Positions 49,455 through 59,426 of a stretch of 64,000 nt of DNA are shown here, in pieces. A program made the position numbers and the translations under genes. Where the stretch lies: assembly GCA_021776785.1 (NCBI GenBank), contig JAJFFF010000049.1:124001-188000 (forward strand). Reading direction: 5' to 3'. Source of the stretch: Planctomycetota bacterium (GTDB lineage: Bacteria; Planctomycetota; PLA2). The notes beneath the pieces are model-generated. The model had not been told where the DNA came from and did not search any database. It saw only the letters and a program-made list of their open reading frames with translations. Positions within the stretch are counted from its first letter, which is position 1. Each line of letters begins with the position of its first letter.

Positions 49455-52400
49455 GTGCGGCGTGTTGTATTTGGCGGATTACTTGTCCTCCTGACGTGTT
49501 TTTCGGGCATTCGTGACGCGTCCGCGGCCGAAAAACCGCGCCTCCGGGCGCCCCGGGTCGCCGTTGGCCCCGTCATCGATGGCGTCTTGTCCGACGCTTG
49601 TTGGTCCGATGCGTGGCAAACGATCGACCAGCCAGACCACCTGCATCCGAGCTACCGTGACGCATGGACCGGGCCCAACGATCTCTCGGCCCGCGTCCAA
49701 GCCGTGGTCGTTGAGCACGACCTCTACCTCGCCTTCTCCATCCGCGACGAGGCCTTGGTACACGCGCCGGGGCGCGACTGGTGGATCGGCGACACGATCG
49801 AGTTGTTTTTCGACACCGACCTCGTCTCCGATGAGCCCCGCGATCGATTCACCGAGGACGACCTCCAACTGTTCCTGATCCCGTTTCAAGGCGGCCAGCG
49901 TTGGGGTGTGGTCGGTCGGGACCCTTCGCGCCCGTTTGGGACCGGTGGCCTGCACGGCATTGAGGTCGCGCACCGCGCGGTCGAAGGCGGATATGAACTC
50001 GAGGCGCGGATCCCGCTCTTTAACCTGCGGCCGCTCCGGCCCGACGCGAGCGGCGCCATCGGTTTCGACATCGCCATCAATGACCTCGATGACCCGGCCA
50101 GCACGCGTCCGGAGAGTTACCTCACATGGTCCGGCCGCTTCGACCTGTACCGGGAGCCGAGCCACTTCGGACGTCTGACCCTGCCTTCGCTGGCGGCGCC
50201 CGCCTCCACGCCGCCCGCACGACGCCCGTGGCTTCTGTTCTTGATCGGCGGCACGTGCTTTTTTGCCGCCGCGTGGGTTGCGCTACGCGCTCTGCCGCGC
50301 ATGGAAGCGTGGACGCGGCGGACACGTCTGGCCCTGACGCTCGCGCTCGCCGCGCTGGCGCTGGTCGCGCTGTTGGCGCCTTACCTCGCCGACTCCCTCG
50401 ATCGCACGTGGACCCGCGCCGCGGCGGAGCCCGATCTCGATCGCGCCGCGCGCGTTGTGCAAGCTTGTTTAGACGTTGACTCCGGGCCACCCGCGCAACG
50501 CGGACGGCGCGCGCTCACGCTGCTGCGCGACGGTAGCGTGCGGATTCGCGCCCCCCATCGCTATGCGACGGTGCCGACGACCGTCGCGCCGCCCCTCGCC
50601 ACCGACGCACCGCTTCCGTCCAACCGCGCGTACCGCATTCCGCTCGGGCCGGGTGCAACCCGTACGTTTCCGTTGGAAGGGCGGACCGCACCCGCGCGCC
50701 TGCGGTGCGATCTCGAATCGCGCGAGGCCGCCACGCGCGCGCAGGCCGGCGAGCTCGTCGCGGAAATCACGATCGCCTTCGACGAGGGCCCGCCCACGCG
50801 TGTCCAGCTCACGCGCGAGCAACTAACCCCGGCCATCGTCGCCCTGGGGACCGAACGCACCAAAAAACTCGCGAGCCTCACCGTCCGCAACCTGCACCCG
50901 TTCCGCGAGCTCGCTCTCCACGCGCTCTGGAGCGAAACTGCGGACGGCTCGTGGGCCGCGATGCCGTTGCCGACTCTCTCCCCCGCCGGCATTCCGTTGG
51001 ACGTGTGGCATGGAACCCCGACCGGCGCGATCGTGTCCCTCACCGGCTCAACAACGACAGCGATTCAGGTCACGCCGCGCGCGGCGGATCAACTTTGGAT
51101 TGCCGTCTCGGCCGACGGAGCGTATCCGCGCACGGCGTACGGCGCGTTGTGCGCCACGGTGCGCGCGTTGGACGCGTCGGGCGAAACGCTCGCCGCATTG
51201 GAGCTGCGCAACGGACGGGACTGCGTCGATCCCAAGCTGTCGCTTCTCGCCGACGGCGAATCCGACGAACGTTTGGCGATGGAATGGATTCGCTCCGGCA
51301 TCATTCCCGCGCGCTACACGCTCCACACGCTCCCGCTCGATCCCGCGCGCCCCTTGGATCGCCTCGTTGTCGAGACGCACGGTGTGCTGACGCAGCTCGA
51401 CGTGGCGGCCGTCACGCTGGGCCGACGTATGCCGACGCCCCAAGCGCTCGCCGCCGAGCTGACGCTGGACGGTGACTTGTTATCGGTACGCGCGGAGGCG
51501 CAGCCGTCGATGCGTGGTCTTCACTTCCGGTTGCAGACGCCCGACGGCGTGGTCGGCGCCGCCGCCGTTGTGAAGTCCGACGCGTGGGAAGGGCGAGCGT
51601 TATCGTTTCGCACAGACGGAATGGGTACGCTGGAGGTCGCTTTGCCGCGCAGCGCGTGGGCCGTCACGCTCGAACAAAACCGCGCGCTGGTTTTTGGCCT
51701 CGCCGCGTTCCTGGCGGCCCTCGTCGCGGTCCTTGTCGGCGCGCTGATGCTGGGCCGCGCTCGCAAACTTCGCGTGAAAATGTTGATCACGCTAGGTGCG
51801 GCGACGGTCGTGCCGCTCGGCTTCCTTGTGTATTTCTTGGTCGGCACGCTGCAGCAGGACGCCGAAGCGGAACAGGAAAACGCCACCCGCTTTGCCCTGG
51901 TCACAGCACGCCAACACATTCAGGCGCAGCTGGCATCCGTGCGCGAACTGGCGGTGGCCACGCGCGACTCGTTGGAATTGCTCGTTCGATCCGGGGAGCG
52001 TGATACGGACCGGTGGATCGAACGACAACGCGTCGCGCTCGCCGGCGGTCAAGCGTTTCTGCGCACGCTCGGCCTGACACGCAACGCCGAACCCGAACTA
52101 CAAAATCGCGCGTTCTTGGGTGCGGTGCGACGTTCCGGCCTGTACTACTCCGCGTGGGATGGATTGATGGCGATCGGCCTCGCGCCGGGCAGCAAGGATC
52201 GCGTATGCACGGTCGGCCTGCGGTCCGATGCGCTGTTGCCGCCGCCCACCAAGACCACGCGCACGATCCTGTTCGCGCCGACCGGCGAGCCGCTCGCGGG
52301 CGCGGTTCCAAACGCGCTGCGCACTCCGCAAGCTGTCGCCGAGTTGGAGACCCGAGCGCGCGCGATGCGCCGGCAGGGCGTCGCGCCCTACGATGCGCGG

Positions 52401-54626
52401 ACGTGGCTCGATGGCAAGCCCGTTTCGCTCGCCCTGGAGTTGGTCCGCGACGGCGACCGCGTCGTCGGCATGCTCGGCGCGTATCGGTCGCGCGTCGAAA
52501 CCGAACGCGCGCAGGCCGCTGCGATGCGGACCGTGTTGCTGGCCGGACTCGCCGCGCTCCTGCTCGTCGTCGTGGCTGGCGGATTTTTGGTCGAACGCGT
52601 GACCGATCGCCTCCAACGCGTGACGCGCGCCGCCAACGCGGTGGCGCAGGGCGAATGGTCAAGCCGCGTCCCGGTCGAAGGCGTGGACGAGTTGGGTCGC
52701 TTGGCGCAGTCGTTTAACACCATGGCCGACGCGCTCAACGAGCGCGCGCGCGCCGTGGAATCGTTGCACCAAGGCATGCACGAACTCACGGCGTCGCTCG
52801 ACCCGCGCGAAGTCGCCCGCACGGCCGCCGAGTTGCTGGTTCGCGCCACCGGCGCCACCCATGTCGCCCTGTACGCAATGGAACGCGCCACGAGCCGTTT
52901 GGATCCGCTCCACGTGATCGGAAGCGGCGCTCCGCTGGGCACGCGTTTGCCACAAGACGGGCCGGTCGTGAACGCCCTCGCCACGCGCACGTCCGTCACC
53001 GCAGCGGGGCGTTTGTTTGTGCCGCTTGCGGTCGCCGATCGTGCCGTGGGGATCGCCGTTTGCTCGCCGTTGCGCGAGGGCACACCCGTCGATCACGATG
53101 CACTCAACGCGACCGCGCGCCAGATTGCCATCGCGTTGGAGAACGCCCGGCTGTACCGCGTCGCGGTGACCGATGAGGTCACGGGCCTCTACACGATGGA
53201 CTATTTCATGCGGCGGTTGCGCGAGGAGGTAGACCGCGCCGCCGTTTCAAAACGTCCGCTTGCTGTGGCCCGCATCGCGATCCGCGACTTTGATGAGTTT
53301 GTGCGCCAAGAAGGGACGGCTGTCGCGCATCGCTACGCCGGCGCGATCGCGCGCACCATCGCGGACCGTCTGCCCAGCCGCGATCTTCTCGCGCATCGGC
53401 GCGCCGGCGAGTGGATGTTGCTCACACCCGAACGCGAGCCGGAACAGGCGCAGCGCCTGCTGCATCGCTTGCACGAAGCGGTCACGCAGCGTGCCGCCGA
53501 GCTCGCGGGTGATGATCCCGCCCCGATGATCGCGACGGCGCGCGTGCACTTCCCGCAGGACGGGGCCGCAGCGGACATCTTGCTCGATACGCTCGATGCT
53601 AAGGCCGTGCAAGCCGGCGCGCGGCCGACCGACGAAGCGCTGCCCGCCGAACTGGGCATGGTGCTCGGCAAGAGTCCGACCATGCGCGCGGTCCTGGAAG
53701 TCGTAGCGCGCGTCGCCCCGACAAACGCCACCGTTTTGGTCGGGGGCGAAACCGGCTCCGGCAAAGAGGTCATCGCCGATCTCATCCAAGCGAACAGCGA
53801 CCGCGCGCAAAAGCCGTACATCAAAGTCAACTGCGCCGCGATCCCGGAATCGTTGATCGAGTCCGAGCTCTTCGGCCACGAAAAGGGCGCGTTCACCGGC
53901 GCGCAGCGGCGGCGCATCGGGCGCTTCGAAGCCGCCCACACCGGCACTTTGTTTCTCGACGAAATCGGCGAACTTCCGTCGGCGTTGCAAACCAAGCTGT
54001 TGCGCGTTCTGCAGGAGCGTGAGTTCGAACGCGTCGGGTCGACGACGCCCATCGCTGTGGACGTGCGCATTGTGACCGCCACCAATCGCGCGCTGGCCGA
54101 CCTGGTTCGTCGCGGCGAGTTTCGCGAGGATCTCTACCACCGCCTTCATGTCGTCGAAGTGCGCGTCCCGCCGCTGCGCGAACGCCGCGAGGAGATTCCC
54201 CATCTGGTCGAGCGCTTCCGGCAGGAGTTCAATCAACAGCACAGCCTGCGCGTCGCGGCGTTCGCCCCCGACGCGTTGGACCTGCTCTACCGCCACGTGT
54301 GGCCGGGCAACGTCCGCGAGCTGCGCAATGTCGTCGAGCGGGCGATGCTGCTCGCACCCGGAGTCACGGTCGAAGGCCGCCACCTCGACATGGGTTCGTC
54401 CGCACCCGCCGCGCACCCGACGGCCGTCGAAGGACTCACCGTGCGCCAGGAGGCCATCTTGGCGTACGCCCGCGCGCACGGCGGCGTCTCGAATAGCGAC
54501 GTTGTGCGCGATCACCGCGTGAGCGCACGAACGGCTCTCCGCGAGCTCAACCGCTTGGTCGAACGCGGCATCCTGGTCCGCGTCGGCCGCCGCCGCGGGG
54601 CGATCTATCGAACACCGCGCGCGTAA
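49455..54626 (+). CDS. Giant transmembrane sensor with sigma-54 activator module
   Basis: A 1,723-residue single-polypeptide sensor-regulator, GTG start 49455. Order: signal peptide (1-24); CBM9/DOMON-like domain (~28-245, '[16 protein letters not shown]', '[10 protein letters not shown]'); two membrane helices (~255-275, ~290-312); a ~430-residue region; further helices (~744-766, ~773-800). Then come a second, dCache-like sensor (~800-1020), another helix (~1023-1046), HAMP (~1048-1100), GAF (~1105-1233) and a degenerate GGDEF (~1236-1390; the motif reads 'RRAGEWML', so no cyclase). The sigma-54 AAA+ domain (~1404-1640) has Walker A 'GGETGSGKE', 'GAFTGA', Walker B '[10 protein letters not shown]' and '[11 protein letters not shown]'. 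A winged helix-like DNA-binding end (~1659-1720) replaces the usual Fis helix. It should couple an outside ligand directly to sigma-54 promoters. The target is unknown. Confidence 0.92.
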   Translation: MRRVVFGGLLVLLTCFSGIRDASAAEKPRLRAPRVAVGPVIDGVLSDACWSDAWQTIDQPDHLHPSYRDAWTGPNDLSARVQAVVVEHDLYLAFSIRDEALVHAPGRDWWIGDTIELFFDTDLVSDEPRDRFTEDDLQLFLIPFQGGQRWGVVGRDPSRPFGTGGLHGIEVAHRAVEGGYELEARIPLFNLRPLRPDASGAIGFDIAINDLDDPASTRPESYLTWSGRFDLYREPSHFGRLTLPSLAAPASTPPARRPWLLFLIGGTCFFAAAWVALRALPRMEAWTRRTRLALTLALAALALVALLAPYLADSLDRTWTRAAAEPDLDRAARVVQACLDVDSGPPAQRGRRALTLLRDGSVRIRAPHRYATVPTTVAPPLATDAPLPSNRAYRIPLGPGATRTFPLEGRTAPARLRCDLESREAATRAQAGELVAEITIAFDEGPPTRVQLTREQLTPAIVALGTERTKKLASLTVRNLHPFRELALHALWSETADGSWAAMPLPTLSPAGIPLDVWHGTPTGAIVSLTGSTTTAIQVTPRAADQLWIAVSADGAYPRTAYGALCATVRALDASGETLAALELRNGRDCVDPKLSLLADGESDERLAMEWIRSGIIPARYTLHTLPLDPARPLDRLVVETHGVLTQLDVAAVTLGRRMPTPQALAAELTLDGDLLSVRAEAQPSMRGLHFRLQTPDGVVGAAAVVKSDAWEGRALSFRTDGMGTLEVALPRSAWAVTLEQNRALVFGLAAFLAALVAVLVGALMLGRARKLRVKMLITLGAATVVPLGFLVYFLVGTLQQDAEAEQENATRFALVTARQHIQAQLASVRELAVATRDSLELLVRSGERDTDRWIERQRVALAGGQAFLRTLGLTRNAEPELQNRAFLGAVRRSGLYYSAWDGLMAIGLAPGSKDRVCTVGLRSDALLPPPTKTTRTILFAPTGEPLAGAVPNALRTPQAVAELETRARAMRRQGVAPYDARTWLDGKPVSLALELVRDGDRVVGMLGAYRSRVETERAQAAAMRTVLLAGLAALLLVVVAGGFLVERVTDRLQRVTRAANAVAQGEWSSRVPVEGVDELGRLAQSFNTMADALNERARAVESLHQGMHELTASLDPREVARTAAELLVRATGATHVALYAMERATSRLDPLHVIGSGAPLGTRLPQDGPVVNALATRTSVTAAGRLFVPLAVADRAVGIAVCSPLREGTPVDHDALNATARQIAIALENARLYRVAVTDEVTGLYTMDYFMRRLREEVDRAAVSKRPLAVARIAIRDFDEFVRQEGTAVAHRYAGAIARTIADRLPSRDLLAHRRAGEWMLLTPEREPEQAQRLLHRLHEAVTQRAAELAGDDPAPMIATARVHFPQDGAAADILLDTLDAKAVQAGARPTDEALPAELGMVLGKSPTMRAVLEVVARVAPTNATVLVGGETGSGKEVIADLIQANSDRAQKPYIKVNCAAIPESLIESELFGHEKGAFTGAQRRRIGRFEAAHTGTLFLDEIGELPSALQTKLLRVLQEREFERVGSTTPIAVDVRIVTATNRALADLVRRGEFREDLYHRLHVVEVRVPPLRERREEIPHLVERFRQEFNQQHSLRVAAFAPDALDLLYRHVWPGNVRELRNVVERAMLLAPGVTVEGRHLDMGSSAPAAHPTAVEGLTVRQEAILAYARAHGGVSNSDVVRDHRVSARTALRELNRLVERGILVRVGRRRGAIYRTPRA

Positions 54627-54793
54627 GATCTGTCGAAGCATGGATCGGCGTGTAGGCGGCCGTGATCCCGCCAGATCTCGAAGCCTGACAGACTTGCTCT
54701 ATTTCGGACGATCGACCTCAAACTCAGTGATTTAGCCTTGGCCTTAGTCCCTTGTCTGATAGGCATAGGATGGTTGCGCCCTCAGGAGTCCCT

Positions 54794-56218
54794 ATGTCCC
54801 TTATGCAAAAACTTACGGTGGTCGTCGCCCTTGCGGGCTTCGGCGCCTGCGGCGGCGGAGGCGGCGGCGGTGGTGGCGGCGGACCCGCCCTTCCGATCGA
54901 CCCTCTCACGCAGGCCGCCCTTCAATCCATCTTTAATGACGCCGCGATTGCCGGCAACATCAACACCCAAAACATCTTCACGTTGGGCGTATCCCCGTTC
55001 GACGCGACGTTCGGCGGTCGTTTGATGAGCATCGCCCAGCCCGGCCTGTATATCTCCCCGTCTTCGGTCGCGTGGGGTGTTAACGGCGCGGGGAATGCGG
55101 CGGTGTCGTTTAACGGCTCGCCCGCCGCGTATGTGATCGTCCGCGCCCGCAACGGCCTCAACCCGGCCGACTCCATGCTGCTCGCGATCGGCGGTCTCGG
55201 CACGCCGCTCGGCCCGCTGAGTCTTCCCGACAACGCGTTTCAAACATTCGCCTTCGCCGGAGACATTACGACGCTTCAGCTGGAAAACAGCACCGACGGG
55301 GCGGTCGCGGTCATCGGCGAAGTGGAGGCGAAGAGCTTCGATATCGCGACAAATTTCGGCGGTGCGGCGTTCGACTCCAACCGCGGCCTAGTGCAGTTCA
55401 ACTTAGGCGCGGCGCCGTTTGAAGCTTCGTTTAACGGTCGTGTGATGACGGTCGGCGTGCCCGAACTCTATGTCGGCGATTCGTCCAACGCGTTTGGCGT
55501 GACCGGAGCCGGCACCGCCACGATCGAATTCACAAACGCTCCCGCGCGGCTTGTTTCGATCCAGGCGCGCGGCACCGACGGCACGAATGGCCAAGGCGTT
55601 GCCGACGCGGAGATCCGAACCTTTGGACCGGGTGGCGCACTCGAGACCTTTAACTTGCCGAACAGTCAGTTCGCCCCGCTCTCGCTGCGCGGCGAGATTA
55701 CGCGCATTGAAATTGTGAACGTCGCGAACACCGGTCTCGCGTTGGTTGGTTTGATCGCCGCCCAGGGCAACACGCTCGACACGCGCTTCGACGGTACGTT
55801 TGGTGCGACCGTGTTTGACGATCTGGTCGGCGCACCCGCGCCGTTTACGTTAACGGCGGGCAACGTGGCCGCGACGTTTGACGGTCTCATTCTCAACACA
55901 CCGGGCCTTTCGTTTCCGCCGAGCGAGAACGCGTTCGGCGTCACCGGAGACTCCACGGCGTCCATCACGTTTGCCACCGATGTCGGCATTGTCGTTGGTC
56001 GCGTGCGCGGCACGGGCGCCGATATCGGCCTTCCGGAGGCCGCCTCGATTCTGACAGTGCGCGACGCAGCCGACCAAGTCATCGGAACACTCGCCGTGCC
56101 CAACGACCAGTTCGCGTATTTCCAGTTCACGGGCGCGATCGCGTCCATGGAACTGTCGAACACAGTCGATGGCGCGAGCGCCGTGATCGGCGAGATCACA
56201 GCGCTAAAGACCGACTAG
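54794..56218 (+). CDS. Poly-Gly-anchored lipoprotein with three repeated beta domains
   Basis: A 474-residue lipoprotein from ATG 54794 (AGGAG 6 nt upstream). After signal 'VVALAGFGAC' comes a run of about a dozen Gly residues as a flexible tether. Three related ~130-residue domains follow (about residues 55-185, 195-335, 345-474). Each has a 'PF.A.F.GR.M' or similar opening, 'L.(I/V)...S(S/E)NAFGV(T/N)G.G.A.(V/I).F', and 'IGE(V/I).A' near the end. They look like beta-sandwich surface domains. The gene is 167 nt downstream of the giant sensor, but the two need not be linked. Function unknown. Confidence 0.88.
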   Translation: MSLMQKLTVVVALAGFGACGGGGGGGGGGGPALPIDPLTQAALQSIFNDAAIAGNINTQNIFTLGVSPFDATFGGRLMSIAQPGLYISPSSVAWGVNGAGNAAVSFNGSPAAYVIVRARNGLNPADSMLLAIGGLGTPLGPLSLPDNAFQTFAFAGDITTLQLENSTDGAVAVIGEVEAKSFDIATNFGGAAFDSNRGLVQFNLGAAPFEASFNGRVMTVGVPELYVGDSSNAFGVTGAGTATIEFTNAPARLVSIQARGTDGTNGQGVADAEIRTFGPGGALETFNLPNSQFAPLSLRGEITRIEIVNVANTGLALVGLIAAQGNTLDTRFDGTFGATVFDDLVGAPAPFTLTAGNVAATFDGLILNTPGLSFPPSENAFGVTGDSTASITFATDVGIVVGRVRGTGADIGLPEAASILTVRDAADQVIGTLAVPNDQFAYFQFTGAIASMELSNTVDGASAVIGEITALKTD

Positions 56219-56324
56219 AGCAACCTTGTCCACCGTCGCCGCGGCTTTGATCGTCGCGGCGGCGGCCCCACGTTCGTTTGAGCATCGGCCGACGCACCGA
56301 GGCCGATCCCGACGCGGGCCGACC

Positions 56325-57551
56325 CTATCCGGCCGTGCCCTCAAACAGCTGGCGGATGCGGGAACGCGCCTTAGCGGCGTCGCGGCCACCCATCGCGATG
56401 TGCGTTTCGTACTCGCGCACAGCTTCACTCGGACGCCCTTCGTGCTCGTGAATGGCCGCGAGTTTGAATGCAATCTCGGCGAGCAATTCACGATCCTCGC
56501 CAGCGTCGTTACGCGCATGTTCCAGCTCACGGCGCGCACCGTCAGCGTCGCCGCCACGTCGCAACCCATCCGACAGCGCGGCGCGCGCCCGCGCAAGACT
56601 CGGATCGAGCTCCAGCGCCTTGCGATAGCTGCGCACGGCTTCCCGCGTCCGCCCGACGCGATACAGGGTGTAGCCGAGGTTGTTCCAACCCACCGGATCC
56701 GCGGGCGCCAATCGCACCGCGCGGCGCAAGTACTTCACGGCTTCGGAGTAGCGATCCAATTGCAGCAACGACTCCGCGAAATTTAAATGCGCCGCAAAGC
56801 TCTCGGGATCCAACTCCAGCGCTTGTTCAAACTGCCGCTTCGCTTCTGAACGCCACGAGTCCGCCTCGTCCACATCGGACGCAAGCTCGGCGCGCCGCGC
56901 CGAGATGTAGCCCAACAGGAGATGCGCCTCCATGAATTTCGGGTCCAACTGCAGAGCCGTCTCCGTGTCTTGCCGTGCGCCTTCCAACACACGCGCCGCT
57001 TCCTCGTACGAACGACGCGACGCCTGCACTTCACCGAGGTCGGATTCTTTCGCAGCCCGCTCCAAAACGATCTCGAATGCCGTCAACCCGACATCGGCAA
57101 GACCGAGCCGCCAAAACGGCTCGCCCGGTTCGACGCTGAGGGCTTGCTCCAGCGCGCTGCCGCGACCGGCGACATCGTCGGCCGGCAGGCGAGCCAGCCG
57201 GGCCAGCGTCGCCGCCCGTGCGGGGGGAATGCCGGGAGGCGCCGGGTCGTACAAAGCGGCCGCGGCCTCCGGGCCGTGAATGCGGCGCGCCAGATCGATG
57301 CGTCGCAGGTGAATCCCCAGCTGCAGCGGGTGCGTGGCGGTCAAGCGATGCAGATGACTCAGCGCGGCCTCCCAATCGCCCTGCCCTTCGCTCGCCACGG
57401 CCTGCCGGTAACGGGCCACGCTGTCCGCCGGCAGATCGCCGCCCCCGGGCACGTAGCTCGAACGAGGAAGCGACGCACAGCCGACCGCGCCGACGCATGC
57501 GAGACACGCCGCGAGGAAGCGAATATCGAAGACGCGCGGGCAAGTCCTCAC
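56325..57551 (-). CDS. TPR-repeat lipoprotein
   Basis: A 408-residue protein starting at GTG 57551. Lipobox 'VGAVGC' after the signal anchors it. The body is helical, with TPR units clearest in the C-terminal half ('AHLLLGYISARRAEL', 'AHLNFAESLLQLDRYSEAVKYL', 'GWNNLGYTLYRVGRTREAVRSYRKALELDP' in pieces). These form a protein-protein interaction scaffold, probably periplasmic. An N-terminal 'YRQAVASEGQGDWEAALSHL' segment is a first TPR. No partner is evident in the vicinity. Confidence 0.9.
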   Translation of the reverse strand: MRTCPRVFDIRFLAACLACVGAVGCASLPRSSYVPGGGDLPADSVARYRQAVASEGQGDWEAALSHLHRLTATHPLQLGIHLRRIDLARRIHGPEAAAALYDPAPPGIPPARAATLARLARLPADDVAGRGSALEQALSVEPGEPFWRLGLADVGLTAFEIVLERAAKESDLGEVQASRRSYEEAARVLEGARQDTETALQLDPKFMEAHLLLGYISARRAELASDVDEADSWRSEAKRQFEQALELDPESFAAHLNFAESLLQLDRYSEAVKYLRRAVRLAPADPVGWNNLGYTLYRVGRTREAVRSYRKALELDPSLARARAALSDGLRRGGDADGARRELEHARNDAGEDRELLAEIAFKLAAIHEHEGRPSEAVREYETHIAMGGRDAAKARSRIRQLFEGTAG

Positions 57552-57661
57552 GACGCCATCCTATAAACGGCCCGCCCCATTGCACGACAACGGAACGGGT
57601 TCGGGCATCGTGTCGCAAGACGAAGCGAGCCAAGTCCATCGCTTCTGTGTACGATTCCCCG

Positions 57662-58051
57662 ATGGTATCGGCGGAGAGAAGTGGCCTCGAAATGGCAGGC
57701 CTTCGTTTCCAAGTCAGCATCTTTGAAGAGGCGCTCGTTCAAAACCCGGACGACACCGAGGCGCTGCGGTTTCTCTCGCATGGCTATGCCGTCACGGGGC
57801 GACAAGAGCACGGACTGGCGGTGGATCGTCGCCTGGTCGCGCTCCTGCCCCGCGACGAGCGCGTGCGCTACAACCTCGCGTGTAGTTGCGCCCTCAACGC
57901 CATGCCTGAAATGGCATTGGATGCGTTGAGCAAGGCCGTGGACCTCGGGTTTGGCGATCTCAAGCTTTTGCAAGGGGATACGGACTTGGATTCGTTGCGT
58001 GAAAACGAACGTTTCTTAGAGATCGTGGACCGCGTGACCGCGCTTCAATAA
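57662..58051 (+). CDS. Small TPR-type protein
   Basis: A 129-residue cytoplasmic protein from ATG 57662 (a second ATG 11 codons later is possible). It is a TPR-like alpha-solenoid: 'IFEEALVQNPDDTEALRFLSHGYAVTG', seen as 'ALVQNPDDTEALRFLSHGY', then 'RYNLACSCALNAMPEMALDAL' and 'DLGFGDLKLLQGDTDLDSLREN'. The last is the 'l..D.dldslR..p.F' ending typical of such bacterial TPR proteins. Divergent from the TPR lipoprotein; the two may share a promoter region of 110 nt. Confidence 0.85.
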   Translation: MVSAERSGLEMAGLRFQVSIFEEALVQNPDDTEALRFLSHGYAVTGRQEHGLAVDRRLVALLPRDERVRYNLACSCALNAMPEMALDALSKAVDLGFGDLKLLQGDTDLDSLRENERFLEIVDRVTALQ

Positions 58052-58056
58052 AAAAA

Positions 58057-58085
58057 GATCGCCACTGGCAAGGCCAGCGGCGATC
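58057..58085 (-). terminator. Rho-independent terminator for the minus-strand HEAT lipoprotein gene
   Basis: GATCGCC and CTGG pair with CCAG and GGCGATC (58057-58085, one internal mismatch). On the minus strand a run of seven T follows. It also lies directly after the plus-strand TPR gene's stop codon and may act on both. Confidence 0.85.
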
Positions 58086-58142
58086 CTCCTCTTCCTCACA
58101 TCTTCCCGACCGCGCGCAAGCGCGCCTGCCAGGCGTAGATTC

Positions 58143-58736
58143 TTAGACTTCTTCGGACTCGATTTTTTCGAGCCAAGCCTGCCACTGGACGACAGCTTGT
58201 GCACGGACCTCAGGGGCACCGTTGTGGCTGTAGCCAAACGTCTGGCCCGAGAGTTCGCGCAGTGCCTCGAAGCACTTGAAGCGATACTCCAAACGCGCGT
58301 GCGCCAAGCCTTCGACGAGGACGCGGTAACCCGCGCGCGAGCCCAGCGTACCGAGCTGCGATGCGGCTTCGTAGCGGACGAAGTCGACCTTGTCTTCGAG
58401 CAAGCCTTCCACGTTCGGAATCGTGCGCGTGTCGCCGATGCGACCGAGCACCCACGCGCAACCCATGCGGGTCATGGCGTTGTCGCTCTTGAGTCCACTC
58501 AGGCAAACCGGAACGGCGATCTCACCGTAGCTCGCGATGCGCTCTAAGTTTGTGACGAGCGTTACGCCACGCTGATACTTGATGTTGTCAACACGCGCTT
58601 GGAGGCGCGTCTTCACGATCGGATTCGACGGTTCCGCGAATGCGTTCGCGGCCTCCGTCAAATCCTGCTTTTTCTCGCCGCTGGACGAGCAAGCCGTCGC
58701 GACGACAGCCAGGATTACGAGCCATACACGGACCAT
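58143..58736 (-). CDS. HEAT-repeat lipoprotein
   Basis: A 197-residue lipoprotein from ATG 58736 (GGAGG 6-7 nt upstream). Lipobox 'VVATAC' is followed by Ser-Ser-Ser-Gly. HEAT-like helices follow ('LVTNLERIASYGEIAVPVCLSGL', 'MTRMGCAWVLGRIGDTRTIPNV', 'DFVRYEAASQLGTLGS') and the typical planctomycete tail 'VVQWQAWLEK'. It is likely a scaffold in the periplasm. It is last in a cluster of minus-strand surface-protein genes. Confidence 0.9.
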   Translation of the reverse strand: MVRVWLVILAVVATACSSSGEKKQDLTEAANAFAEPSNPIVKTRLQARVDNIKYQRGVTLVTNLERIASYGEIAVPVCLSGLKSDNAMTRMGCAWVLGRIGDTRTIPNVEGLLEDKVDFVRYEAASQLGTLGSRAGYRVLVEGLAHARLEYRFKCFEALRELSGQTFGYSHNGAPEVRAQAVVQWQAWLEKIESEEV

Positions 58737-58772
58737 GAGATACCTCCGGGAATCGCGCCGCAAGTCATGCAG

Positions 58773-59426
58773 CTACCCTGGCTTGGGTATCGACCGGATG
58801 GTGCGCCCCCCTTTAACGATCAGCCGAAATTGTTCACCGGATTCGACATTTCCGTCCACCACGACAACCTCATCCGCCGCCGGGGCTTTCCTGCCATCGC
58901 TTCGATAAACACGGGCCGTCAGATCGGGATAAAACACGATATGGGCGCTGCCGGCGAGTCGAAGGCCCGGCGGAAAGCGCCAAGTCCGGCGTTTTCCACC
59001 CCGATCCGTGACGTGAAACGCCCCCGGCTCAAGGGTGGCTAAGAGCTCTTGGCCGGTCGTGCTGGCGTCCACCCGCAGGTTGGTGAGCCGACCCAACACC
59101 TGGCGCCAGGTCGGGGCGGGACCCAATCGAGCCCGGTTCACGACGGGCTTGCCGCGCAAACTGAATCCGGCCGGCAAAACGGTCGGTTGCCGCGGCGTCT
59201 TGCCGGGTTGGACGCCCCCGCGGGCCGGCTGCGGCTTGTCCGCCTCCTTGGGCTGGGGCTGCGATTGGGCTTTGGGCTCGGTCTTGCCGGGGGCGCCGGA
59301 GTCCGGCTCCGCCCCTTTTTTCGGCAGGTTGTTTGGGTTGTTTGGATTCGGGGCCGGTTCCGGGGCGGGCGACGGTGCCACGCACCCCACGCCCAGCAGC
59401 ACGCACAAAGTTAGGGATTGCTTCAC
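58773..59426 (-). CDS. Proline-rich lipoprotein
   Basis: A 217-residue protein starting at GTG 59426, overlapping the VWA gene stop (GTGA). The signal ends 'LLGVGC', a lipobox. Residues ~20-80 are a Pro/Gln/Lys/Gly-rich spacer ('PSPAPEPAPNPNNPNNLP'). The C-terminal ~130 residues form a beta-rich domain ('LVVRVDAS'-type strands: 'RLTNLRVDASTTGQELLATL', 'VVVVDGNVESGEQFRLIV'). No family is recognised. Translational coupling suggests a joint role with the VWA protein. Confidence 0.8.
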   Translation of the reverse strand: MKQSLTLCVLLGVGCVAPSPAPEPAPNPNNPNNLPKKGAEPDSGAPGKTEPKAQSQPQPKEADKPQPARGGVQPGKTPRQPTVLPAGFSLRGKPVVNRARLGPAPTWRQVLGRLTNLRVDASTTGQELLATLEPGAFHVTDRGGKRRTWRFPPGLRLAGSAHIVFYPDLTARVYRSDGRKAPAADEVVVVDGNVESGEQFRLIVKGGRTIRSIPKPG

